6,521 nucleotides of DNA from the NCBI GenBank assembly GCA_023394015.1, contig JAEXBL010000408.1, positions 1 through 6,521 of the forward strand, in the 5' to 3' direction. Below the pieces are notes generated by a model, which searched no databases, had not been told where the DNA came from, and saw nothing but the letters and a program-made list of their open reading frames with translations. Shown here piece after piece: positions 1 to 6,521 of the stretch. The position numbers and the translations under genes were made by a program. The DNA is from Pseudomonadota bacterium (GTDB lineage: Bacteria > Pseudomonadota > Gammaproteobacteria > Burkholderiales > Burkholderiaceae_C). Positions within the stretch are counted from its first letter, which is position 1; each line of letters starts with the position of its first letter.

Positions 1-297
1 CGCCCAGCCCTGGCGGCGCAGCGCCCGGCGCAGGCCCAGAAACAGCGCCGCGCCCACGGCCGCCAGCGCCAGCGAGGTGAACACGAAGGGGCGCGCCGCC
101 ACCCAGATCGCCTCGCCCGGCGCCGACACCAGGGTGGCCGCCTTCAGGCGCTGCAGGCTGTCGGCCTCGGCATCCACCTGGCCGGCCAGCAGTGCGCGCA
201 GCAGCAGCACGGCCAGCGGGGGCGCCACGGCCCAGGCCAGGCCGCGCCAGTCGATCGGCGCGGGCGCTGTCGGCGGCGTGGCGGGGGCCGGCGTCAT
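1..297 (-). CDS. Unrecognised small membrane protein, C-terminus cut by the window edge
   Basis: An open frame of 99 codons runs from an ATG at 297 to the left edge without a stop. The ATG overlaps the glyS stop in an ATGA arrangement, which fixes the start and suggests coupled translation; no Shine-Dalgarno sequence is visible before it. The N-terminus (residues 1-14) is rich in Pro, Ala and Thr. A hydrophobic segment at about 19-38 is rich in Leu, Ala and Val. A polar stretch at about 40-60 contains several acidic residues. A second hydrophobic segment at about 70-90 is followed by a basic tail (RRALRRQGW), which by the positive-inside rule should be cytoplasmic. This gives a likely hairpin with two membrane segments. 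I recognise no family and infer no function. In many Burkholderiales I would expect gmhB after glyS, and this is not gmhB. The protein may end just beyond the edge or continue much further. Confidence 0.7.
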   Translation of the reverse strand, partial: MTPAPATPPTAPAPIDWRGLAWAVAPPLAVLLLRALLAGQVDAEADSLQRLKAATLVSAPGEAIWVAARPFVFTSLALAAVGAALFLGLRRALRRQGWA

Positions 298-2429
298 GCG
301 GCCAGCCGCGACAGGTCGGCCACGCGGTTCATGGCCTGGTGCAGGGTCTTGAGCAGGCCCAGGCGGTTCAGGCGCACGTCGGGTTGCTCGGCGTTGACCA
401 TCACGTCGTCGATGTAGGCGTCCACCGGGCCGCGCAGCGCGGCCAGCGTCTGCAGCGAGGCGGTGTAGTCGCCCGCGCTGAACTGCGCCTCGGCCTGCGG
501 CACGGTGTGCTGCATGGCCTCGTAAAGCCCGCGCTCGGCCCCGTCGGTCAGCAGCGCGGTGTTCACGTGGGCGTCGATGGCGCCTTCGGCCTCGGCTTTC
601 TTGAGGATGTTGCCGATGCGCTTGTTGGCGGCGGCCAGGGCAGGGGCCTCGGGCAAGCCGGCGAAGGCGCGCACGGCGTCGAGCGCCTTGGGCATCTCGC
701 CCCACATCGGGCGCGCGGCGATCACGGCCTCGGCCTCTTGCGTGCTGTAGCCTTGGTCGCGCAGGTAGGTGGACACGCGCTCGTAGACGAAGGCCAGCAG
801 TTGCGCGTTGCTCTTGGCGGCATCGGGCAGCAGCGCACCGAAGGTCTGTGCGGCGGCCTGCACCACCTGCGGCAGATCGAGCGGCAGCTTCTTCTCGACC
901 AGCATGCGGATCACGCCCAGCGCATGGCGCCGCAGCGCGAACGGGTCCTTGTCGCCGGTGGGCAGGTTGCCGATGCCGAACATGCCCACCAGCGTCTCCA
1001 GCTTGTCGGCCAGCGCCACCACGGTGCCGACTTGGCCGCGCGGCAGCTCGTCGCCGGCGAAGCGCGGCTTGTAGTGGTCTTCGATGGCGAAGGCGATGTC
1101 CTCACTCAGGCCGTCATGGCGTGCGTAGTAGCCGCCCATCACGCCCTGCAGCTCGGGGAACTCGCCCACCATGTCGGTCAGCAGGTCGGCCTTGGCCAGC
1201 ATGGCCGCCTGGTCGGCCTGCTTGGCCAGCACCTCGCCGCCCAACTGCTGGCCGATGGCGCGGGCAATGGCGCGCACGCGCTCGACGCGCTCGCCCTGCG
1301 TGCCCAGCTTGTTGTGGTAGACCACCTGGGCCAGTTGCGGCACGCGGCTTTCCAGCGTCTTCTTGCGGTCCTGGTCGAAGAAGAACTTGGCGTCGGCCAG
1401 GCGCGGGCGCACCACGCGCTCGTTGCCGCCGATCACGGCGCTGGGGTCGTCGGGCGTGATGTTGCTGACGACGAGGAACTGGTTGGTCAGCCTGCCCGCG
1501 CCGTCCAGCAGCGGAAAGTACTTCTGGTTGGCCTTCATGGTCAGGATCAGGCATTCCTGCGGCACGTCGAGAAACTCTTTCTCGAACTGGCAGACGAGCA
1601 CGTTGGGGCGCTCCACCAGCGCCGTCACCTCGTCCAGCAAGGCATCGTCCTCGATGGCGGTCAGCGCCGGGCCTGCCTGCGCCGCAGCCTTCTGGAGCTG
1701 CGCGGCAATGGCGGCGCGGCGCTCGTCGAAGCTGGCGATCACGGCACCCTGCTGGCGCAGGTCGTTGGCGTAGTGGTCGGCGTGGGCCAGCTCGATCGGC
1801 TCGCAGGCCGCCTCGAAGCGGTGGCCGTGGGTGCTGCGGCCCGCCTTCAGGCCGAGCGCCGTGACGGGCACCACGGTCTCGCCGTGCAGCGCCGCCAGGC
1901 CGTGCGCCGGGCGCACGAACTGCACGCTGTCCCAGCCGGGCAGCGGCGTGCCTTCCTGCAACTGGTAGGTCATCACCTTGGGGATGGGTAGCCTGGCGAT
2001 CGCCTCGTTCAGGGCTTTCTGCAGGCCGGTGTCCAGCGTGGCGCCGGTGATCAGGGTGTCGAGAAACAGCGCCTCGGCCTTGCCGTCCATGGCGCGCTTG
2101 AGCGTCGGCACCACCGACGGATCGGCGCCCACGGCCTGCAGTTTCTTCAGCAGCGCGGGCGTGGGCTGGCCGTCGGCGCCCAGCGCCACGCTGACCGGCA
2201 TCAGCTTTTGCTGCACCGACTTGTCGGCCGCCTTGGCCGCCACGCGCGTGATGTGCGCGGCCAGCCGGCGCGGGCTGGCGTAGGGCGTCACGTGCGAGTC
2301 AGCGGCCGCCAGGCCCTGGCTTTGGAGTTGCTCGAACAGTGTGCCGGCAAAGGCCTCGCCGAGCTTCTTCAGCGCCTTGGGGGGGAGTTCTTCGACGAAG
2401 AGTTCGACGAGAAGGTTGGGGGTGGTCAT
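294..2429 (-). CDS. glyS: Glycyl-tRNA synthetase beta subunit
   Basis: This is the beta subunit of the bacterial alpha2beta2 glycyl-tRNA synthetase, which charges tRNA-Gly in the cytoplasm. The alpha subunit (GlyQ, nearby) holds the class II catalytic core; beta supplies tRNA recognition. At 711 residues it is slightly longer than the E. coli protein of about 690. Family landmarks are all present: the N-terminal LLVELFVEELPPKAL (6-20), ANQKYFPL (300-307), GNERVVRPRLADAKFFF (335-351), the TDMVGEFPELQGVMG stretch in the HD-like region (418-432), DKDPFALRRHALGVIRML (493-510), and a C-terminal DALR-type anticodon-binding region with ANKRIGNILKK (601-611) and PVDAYIDDVMV (668-678). The ATG at 2429 overlaps the stop of the upstream ABM gene (ATGA), and the protein begins MTTPNLLVEL as expected for the family. 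The sequence before the start is pyrimidine- and GC-rich with no clear Shine-Dalgarno, so reinitiation after the ABM gene is likely. No damage is seen. Confidence 0.97.
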   Translation of the reverse strand: MTTPNLLVELFVEELPPKALKKLGEAFAGTLFEQLQSQGLAAADSHVTPYASPRRLAAHITRVAAKAADKSVQQKLMPVSVALGADGQPTPALLKKLQAVGADPSVVPTLKRAMDGKAEALFLDTLITGATLDTGLQKALNEAIARLPIPKVMTYQLQEGTPLPGWDSVQFVRPAHGLAALHGETVVPVTALGLKAGRSTHGHRFEAACEPIELAHADHYANDLRQQGAVIASFDERRAAIAAQLQKAAAQAGPALTAIEDDALLDEVTALVERPNVLVCQFEKEFLDVPQECLILTMKANQKYFPLLDGAGRLTNQFLVVSNITPDDPSAVIGGNERVVRPRLADAKFFFDQDRKKTLESRVPQLAQVVYHNKLGTQGERVERVRAIARAIGQQLGGEVLAKQADQAAMLAKADLLTDMVGEFPELQGVMGGYYARHDGLSEDIAFAIEDHYKPRFAGDELPRGQVGTVVALADKLETLVGMFGIGNLPTGDKDPFALRRHALGVIRMLVEKKLPLDLPQVVQAAAQTFGALLPDAAKSNAQLLAFVYERVSTYLRDQGYSTQEAEAVIAARPMWGEMPKALDAVRAFAGLPEAPALAAANKRIGNILKKAEAEGAIDAHVNTALLTDGAERGLYEAMQHTVPQAEAQFSAGDYTASLQTLAALRGPVDAYIDDVMVNAEQPDVRLNRLGLLKTLHQAMNRVADLSRLAA

Positions 2430-2760
2430 GTGTCAGCGGTCGCGCGGGAGGCGACAAGTACCGGCGCGTAATGCAGCACCGTGGGAAACGGGTCGTAGAA
2501 ATGGTGCAGCAGTGCGCGCCATTGCTGGTATTCGGGCGACTGGCGAAAGCCGACGGTGTGCGCTTGCAGTGTGTCCCAGCGCACCAGCAGCACGTACTGG
2601 TGGTCGTGCTCGATGCAGCGCTGCAACTCGTGCGAGCGGTAGCCGGGCATGGCGGCGATGATGGCCTGCGCCTGCTGGAAGGCGGCCTCGAACGCGGCCG
2701 TCTGCCCGGGCCGCACCTGCAACGTGGCGACTTCGAGCACGCCGGTGTCGGGCGCGCTCA

Positions 2761-2761
<1 letters not shown>
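2426..2761 (-). CDS. ABM-fold (antibiotic biosynthesis monooxygenase domain) protein of unknown role
   Basis: The product is a 111-residue cytoplasmic protein with a single ferredoxin-like ABM domain. The first strand is VLEVATLQV (8-16), followed by the turn RPGQ and a helix (about 20-37), then MPGYRSHELQRC (38-49), the strand QYVLLVRWDTL (55-65), HTVGFRQSPEYQQW (68-81) and LLHHFYDPFPTVLHY (84-98). Proteins of this fold usually form dimers and include quinol monooxygenases, haem-degrading enzymes and many of unknown function; I cannot assign a substrate. The frame is open to 2794, but I chose the ATG at 2761. It forms a TGATG junction with the glyQ stop, has an AGAAGG Shine-Dalgarno about 7 bases upstream, and the 11 extra residues of the longer form are polar and lie wholly inside glyQ. 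Its stop overlaps the glyS start. It therefore sits between the two synthetase subunit genes and is likely made with them. Confidence 0.88.
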
Positions 2762-3666
<905 letters not shown>

Positions 3667-3696
3667 GGGCGCCGCCGAGAGCGAAAAAAGCGAATC

Positions 3697-3702
3697 ATTT
3701 TA
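3697..3702 (-). promoter_or_regulatory. Possible -10 box for the glyQ-ABM-glyS unit
   Basis: On the minus strand the hexamer TAAAAT lies about 30 bases before the glyQ ATG, within an AT-rich patch (about 3684-3703) that stands out from the surrounding GC-rich DNA. It matches the sigma-70 consensus TATAAT at five of six positions. I find no TTGACA-like box at 16-18 bases upstream; that stretch is GC-rich hairpin sequence. If it is real, the 5' leader would be about 20-25 bases long. The call is tentative. Confidence 0.35.
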
Positions 3703-3706
3703 CGAA

Positions 3707-3804
3707 CGGCCGCAGAGCAGGCCGCTTCGGAACGCCGTGGCCGGGGTTCCCCCGCCCGACGGCGTTGTCCCTTGGGGGGAAGCGCCGCAGGCGCTCAGGG
3801 GGCT
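3707..3804. repeat. GC-rich intergenic element with several hairpins between fabB and glyQ
   Basis: Starting right after the fabB stop, this stretch is packed with inverted repeats. The strongest pairs AACGCCGT (3731-3738) with ACGGCGTT (3759-3766), and the stem can be extended inward through CGGGG (3742-3746) and CCCCG (3750-3754) around a three-base loop, allowing one bulge and one mismatch. AGCGCC (3781-3786) and GGCGCT (3790-3795) form a second hairpin with a GCA loop. CGGCC (3707-3711) and GGCCG (3720-3724) form a third. TTCCCCC (3747-3753) can instead pair with GGGGGAA (3775-3781), so alternative folds compete. No T tract directly follows a stem on the minus strand, so it is not a classic intrinsic terminator for fabB. 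From memory it resembles GC-rich elements dispersed between genes in Comamonadaceae. Only one copy is present here, so repeat status is inference. Confidence 0.55.
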
Positions 3805-5022
3805 TTAACTCCAGCGCCGCAGCACCAGGCTGGCGTTGGTGCCGCCGAAGCCGAAGCTGTTGGACAGCACGGTCTTCAGGTCGGCGTCGCGCGTTTGCGT
3901 GACCAGCGGCATGTCGCCCAGGGCCGGGTCGGGCGTGTCGACGTTGACCGAGCCGGCGATGAAGCCCTGCCGCAGCATGATCAGGCAGTAGATCGCTTCC
4001 TGCACGCCGGTGGCGCCGAGCGAATGCCCGGTGAGCGACTTGGTGGATGAAAACGGCGGCACCTTGTCACCAAACAGCGCCTGCATGGAGCGCACTTCCT
4101 GCATGTCGCCCACGGGCGTGGAGGTGCCGTGGGTGTTGATGTAGTCCACGCCGCCCTCGATGCCTTCCAGCGCCTGCCGCATGCAGGCGATGGCGCCATC
4201 GCCCGAGGGCGCGACCATGTCCTCGCCGTCGCTGGTGGCGCCAAAGCCGACCACCTCGGCCAGGATGGTGGCGCCGCGCGCCTGCGCGTGGGCCAGCGAT
4301 TCGAGCACCACCGCGCCGCCGCCGCCGGCGATGACGAAGCCGTCGCGGTTCGCGTCGTAGGCGCGCGAGGCCTTCTCGGGCGTGGCGTTGTACTTGGCCG
4401 ACATGGCGCCCATGCCGTCGAACAGCAGGGCCATGCCCCAGCTCAGTGCTTCGCCGCCGCCGGCGAACACCACGTCCTGCAGCCCGAAGGCGATCTGCTG
4501 CGCGGCGGCGCCGATGCAGTGCGCCGAAGTCGAGCAGGCCGAGGTGATGGAGTAGTTGATGCCCTTGACCTTGAAGTTGGTCGCCAGGCAGGCCGACACG
4601 GTGGAGCTCATGCAGCGCGTGACCTGGTACGGGCCGACGCGGCGGATGCCTTTGTCGCGCAGCGTGTCGGCGGCCTCGATCTGATTCGCCGGCGAGCCGC
4701 CGCCCGAGCCCATGATGAGGCCGGTGCGCGGGTGGCTGACCTGCTCCGGCGTCAGGCCCGACTGCTGGATTGCGTCTTCCAGCGCGATCTGCGCATAGGC
4801 CGCCGCATCGCCCATGAAGCGCAGCTGCTTGCGGTCGATGCGCGCCTCGATGTCGATCTGCGGCACGCCGCCGACCTGGCTGCGCAGGCCCAGCTCGGTG
4901 AACTGCGGCACCGCCCGGATGCCCGAGCGGCCCTCGCGCAGCGACTGCTCGACCGTGGCCAGGTCATTGCCGATGCACGAGACGATGCCCGCGCCGGTGA
5001 TGACCACCCGTTGCTTGCTCAT
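3805..5022 (-). CDS. fabB: 3-oxoacyl-ACP synthase I (beta-ketoacyl-ACP synthase I)
   Basis: This condensing enzyme of type II fatty acid synthesis adds malonyl-ACP units to acyl-ACP. It is the form that elongates the cis-3-decenoyl-ACP made by FabA, committing carbon to unsaturated fatty acids. At 405 residues it nearly equals E. coli FabB (406), and the catalytic set falls at the same numbers: nucleophile Cys163 in [11 protein letters not shown], His298 in [11 protein letters not shown], Lys328 in SSTKSLTGH and His333. The glycine-rich C-terminal motif [14 protein letters not shown] (388-401) closes the thiolase fold. I prefer FabB to FabF because of the exact residue spacing, the length, and pairing with fabA. 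The ATG at 5022 overlaps the fabA stop (ATGA) and is preceded by an AGGAG Shine-Dalgarno about 7 bases upstream. The protein is cytoplasmic. Nothing is missing or truncated. Confidence 0.96.
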   Translation of the reverse strand: MSKQRVVITGAGIVSCIGNDLATVEQSLREGRSGIRAVPQFTELGLRSQVGGVPQIDIEARIDRKQLRFMGDAAAYAQIALEDAIQQSGLTPEQVSHPRTGLIMGSGGGSPANQIEAADTLRDKGIRRVGPYQVTRCMSSTVSACLATNFKVKGINYSITSACSTSAHCIGAAAQQIAFGLQDVVFAGGGEALSWGMALLFDGMGAMSAKYNATPEKASRAYDANRDGFVIAGGGGAVVLESLAHAQARGATILAEVVGFGATSDGEDMVAPSGDGAIACMRQALEGIEGGVDYINTHGTSTPVGDMQEVRSMQALFGDKVPPFSSTKSLTGHSLGATGVQEAIYCLIMLRQGFIAGSVNVDTPDPALGDMPLVTQTRDADLKTVLSNSFGFGGTNASLVLRRWS

Positions 5023-5543
5023 GATGCGGCTCCTGCGCCATCGCCCTCGCGCAGGAACAGCCCCACGCGCAGGTCGTTGGCCACGTAGATCTCCTTGCCG
5101 TCGGCCAGCAGGCGGGCGTCGCCGATGGCCATGTTCATCTTGCGCTTGATGACGCGCTTGATATCAATCTCGTATTTCACCAGCTTGACCTCGGGGCCGA
5201 CCTCGCCGGTGAACTTGACCTCGCCCGCGCCCAGTGCGCGCCCGCGCCCGGGCAGGCGCAGCCAGGTCAGGTAAAAGCCGATCAGCTGCCACATGGCGTC
5301 CAGCCCCAGGCAGCCGGGCATCACCGGATCGCCCTGGAAGTGGCAGGCGAAGAACCACAAGTCGGGCTTCACGTCCAGCTCGGCCTCGATGCGGCCCAGG
5401 CCGTGGGCGCCGCCGTCGGCGTCGATGTGGGTGATGCGGTCGAACATCAGCATCGGCGGCAGCGGCAGGCGGCCGGCGTCGGGGCCAAACAGGCGGCCCT
5501 CGCCCGATGCGATGAGTTGGTCGTAGGAAAAGGATTCGGCCAT
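5019..5543 (-). CDS. fabA: 3-hydroxydecanoyl-ACP dehydratase / trans-2-decenoyl-ACP isomerase
   Basis: FabA dehydrates 3-hydroxydecanoyl-ACP and isomerises the trans-2 product to cis-3-decenoyl-ACP, the branch point for anaerobic unsaturated fatty acid synthesis; FabB then extends it. The product has 174 residues against 172 in E. coli. The hot-dog fold core is clear: [10 protein letters not shown] (28-37), [17 protein letters not shown] (53-69), [16 protein letters not shown] (71-86), GEVKFTGEV (107-115) and the C-terminal [11 protein letters not shown] (153-163). The catalytic pair is His68 and Asp82, spaced 14 apart as in E. coli. I chose the ATG at 5543 because [20 protein letters not shown] aligns with the family N-terminus. 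The frame extends to a TTG at 5606, but those 21 residues are low-complexity and not family-like. No convincing Shine-Dalgarno precedes the ATG. The gene overlaps fabB and follows lnt by 66 bases. Confidence 0.96.
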   Translation of the reverse strand: MAESFSYDQLIASGEGRLFGPDAGRLPLPPMLMFDRITHIDADGGAHGLGRIEAELDVKPDLWFFACHFQGDPVMPGCLGLDAMWQLIGFYLTWLRLPGRGRALGAGEVKFTGEVGPEVKLVKYEIDIKRVIKRKMNMAIGDARLLADGKEIYVANDLRVGLFLREGDGAGAAS

Positions 5544-5609
5544 CGGCCGATTGTGCCTGAGCCCCACGGGCCGGCCGGCGGCCGCCGCGGCGTTTTTGTC
5601 ACACAAAGG
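5544..5609 (-). promoter_or_regulatory. Gap between lnt and fabA with palindromes and a possible fabA promoter
   Basis: Three things stand out in these 66 bases. Just after the lnt stop lies an AT-rich 13-base inverted repeat, which reads TTTGTGTGACAAA on the minus strand (5595-5607), with arms of five bases around GTG. Next comes a very GC-rich stretch holding perfect palindromes, including CGGCGGCCGCCG (5576-5587) and CGCCGCGGCG (5583-5592). Close to fabA is a -10-like CACAAT (5550-5555, four of six matches to TATAAT), only six bases before the fabA ATG. If it is used, transcription would begin at or next to the start codon. No good -35 box pairs with it. The inverted repeat could be an operator, but I cannot name a regulator. 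In DNA this rich in GC, short palindromes also arise by chance. Confidence 0.3.
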
Positions 5610-6521
5610 TCAGCGGCGGCGCAGCAGCGGCAGGCCCAGCGCCAGCAGCGCGCAGCCGATCCACAGCGGCCACAGCCCCCAGCGCGCGGCCCAGGCGGCG
5701 AACGGGGTGATGTGGGTGCGGCCTTCGAAGCTGCCGTGCAGCACGCCGCGCGTCAGGCGCGGCAGCTGGTGCGTCACCGCGCCGCGGTGGTCGATGATGG
5801 CGGTGGCGCCGGTGTTGGTGGCGCGCAGCATGGGGCGCTCGAACTCCAGCGCGCGCATGCGGCTGATGTGCAGGTGCTGGTCGATGGCCACGCTGTCGCC
5901 GAACCAGGCGATGTTGCTGACGTTGACGAAGGCCGTGGGCGCGCGCCCGGGCTCGGCAAAGCGCGCCGCCAGCTCCTCGCCGAACAAGTCCTCGTAGCAG
6001 ACGTTGGGCGCCAGCCGCTGGCCCTGCCACTCGAACGAGGGCTGGCCCACGCTGCCGCGCGCGAAGTCGCCCAGCGGAATGTGCATCATCTGCACGAACC
6101 AGCGGAAGAAGGGCGGGATGAACTCGCCGAAGGGCACCAGGTGGTGCTTGTCGTAGCGGTAGGGCTCGGCCTGGCCGCCTTGCAGGCCGACCACCGAGTT
6201 GGTGTAGCCGGCCGCCATGTCGCCCAGCGGCACGCCCAGCAGCGCCGCCTGGTCGGGCCGGGCATAGCGTTCGAGCAGCGCCTCCCAGTAGCCCTCGGGC
6301 AGCTGGCGCGGCAGCAGCGGGATGGCGGTTTCGGGGCCGACGATCAGCGGCGCGGGGTTGGCCTGCAGCTGCTCGCCGTACCAGCGCAGCGAATCGGCTA
6401 CGCCGGTGCCGGGCACGAACTTCTCGTCCTGCGGGATGTTGCCCTGCATCAGCGCCACCTCCATCACCAGCGGCTGGCCGGCCGGCGGCGCGGCCAGGTC
6501 CAGGTGCCGCCAGCCCCACAG
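5610..6521 (-). CDS. lnt: Apolipoprotein N-acyltransferase, C-terminal part (start beyond the right edge)
   Basis: Lnt is an inner-membrane enzyme that transfers an acyl chain from a phospholipid to the N-terminal diacylglyceryl-cysteine of lipoproteins, the last step of lipoprotein maturation. Only the last 303 residues are in the window; the full protein is usually a little over 500. The frame is open to the right edge, so the several N-terminal membrane helices lie outside. What is visible is the periplasmic nitrilase-like (CN hydrolase) domain, with its Glu-Lys-Cys triad intact: Glu64 in VGPETAIPLLP (codon 6330-6332), Lys125 in RYDKHHLVPFGEFIPP (6147-6149) and Cys175 in NVCYEDLFGEE (5997-5999), in window numbering. 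A second conserved Glu lies eight residues after the Lys in PFGEF. Then come NVSNIAWFGDS and RMRALEFERPMLRATNTG, and a final hydrophobic helix (WPLWIGCALLALGLPLL) ending in RRR, as expected for the last cytoplasm-facing segment. Methionine or GTG codons near 6467 are internal, not the start. Confidence 0.96.
   Translation of the reverse strand: MWGWRHLDLAAPPAGQPLVMEVALMQGNIPQDEKFVPGTGVADSLRWYGEQLQANPAPLIVGPETAIPLLPRQLPEGYWEALLERYARPDQAALLGVPLGDMAAGYTNSVVGLQGGQAEPYRYDKHHLVPFGEFIPPFFRWFVQMMHIPLGDFARGSVGQPSFEWQGQRLAPNVCYEDLFGEELAARFAEPGRAPTAFVNVSNIAWFGDSVAIDQHLHISRMRALEFERPMLRATNTGATAIIDHRGAVTHQLPRLTRGVLHGSFEGRTHITPFAAWAARWGLWPLWIGCALLALGLPLLRRR

Noticed and set aside
192..1991. A 599-codon open frame on the plus strand opposite glyS
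   Set aside because: It lies fully antisense to an unambiguous glyS and its translation is a repetitive His-, Gly-, Val-, Leu- and Ala-rich composition typical of the complement of GC-rich codons. No domain is recognisable.
3684..3724. Hairpin CGGCC/GGCCG and a run of six T bases on the minus strand as a terminator before glyQ
   Set aside because: About 17 bases separate the stem from the T run, too far for an intrinsic terminator; the T run lies just ahead of glyQ in its likely leader.
3667..3804. A T-box or glycine riboswitch ahead of the glycyl-tRNA synthetase genes
   Set aside because: The gap is short, shows none of the conserved riboswitch or T-box core sequences, and T-boxes are not expected in betaproteobacteria.
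4129..5088. A 319-codon plus-strand frame opposite fabB and the end of fabA
   Set aside because: It mirrors the fabB coding strand, is rich in Ala, Arg, Gly and His, and has no family features.
5576..5597. GC-rich palindrome followed by five T bases on the plus strand, looking like an intrinsic terminator
   Set aside because: No plus-strand gene ends here, and on the strand that is transcribed the order is reversed, so it would not terminate lnt.
5544..5606. A 21-residue N-terminal extension of FabA from a TTG at 5606
   Set aside because: The added residues include a run of Ala and do not resemble the FabA N-terminus; the ATG at 5543 gives the normal family length.

Overview
The window is a compact, GC-rich stretch of housekeeping genes. 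All of them lie on the minus strand, so the genetic order runs from the right edge to the left edge. The proteins and layout point to a betaproteobacterium, most likely of the order Burkholderiales and probably Comamonadaceae. The grounds are a split alpha/beta glycyl-tRNA synthetase, lnt close to glyQ, very high third-position GC, and a GC-rich hairpin element of a kind I associate with Comamonadaceae intergenic DNA. The family-level placement is inference, because no rRNA or other taxonomic marker is present.

From right to left the layout is: (1) the C-terminal 303 residues of apolipoprotein N-acyltransferase (lnt), whose N-terminal membrane part lies beyond the right edge; (2) a 66-base gap with palindromes and a possible fabA promoter; (3) fabA and fabB, overlapping by four bases, which together make unsaturated fatty acids; (4) a 138-base gap holding a strong GC-rich hairpin element followed by an AT-rich patch that may be the glyQ promoter; (5) glyQ, then a small ABM-fold protein of unknown role, then glyS, each overlapping the next; (6) a membrane protein that I do not recognise, overlapping the end of glyS by four bases and running off the left edge.

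Two functional themes are present. One is envelope lipid work: FabA and FabB supply cis-unsaturated acyl chains, and Lnt moves a phospholipid acyl chain onto lipoproteins. The other is translation: GlyQ and GlyS form the heterotetrameric glycyl-tRNA synthetase. The chain from glyQ to the left-edge gene looks translationally coupled, since every junction is an ATGA or TGATG overlap and two of the downstream starts lack a visible Shine-Dalgarno sequence.

I see no mobile element, CRISPR array, phage gene, RNA gene or defence system. The points most worth a second look are the ABM-domain gene between the two synthetase subunit genes, the placement of fabAB between lnt and glyQ, the hairpin element at that junction, and the unidentified membrane protein.
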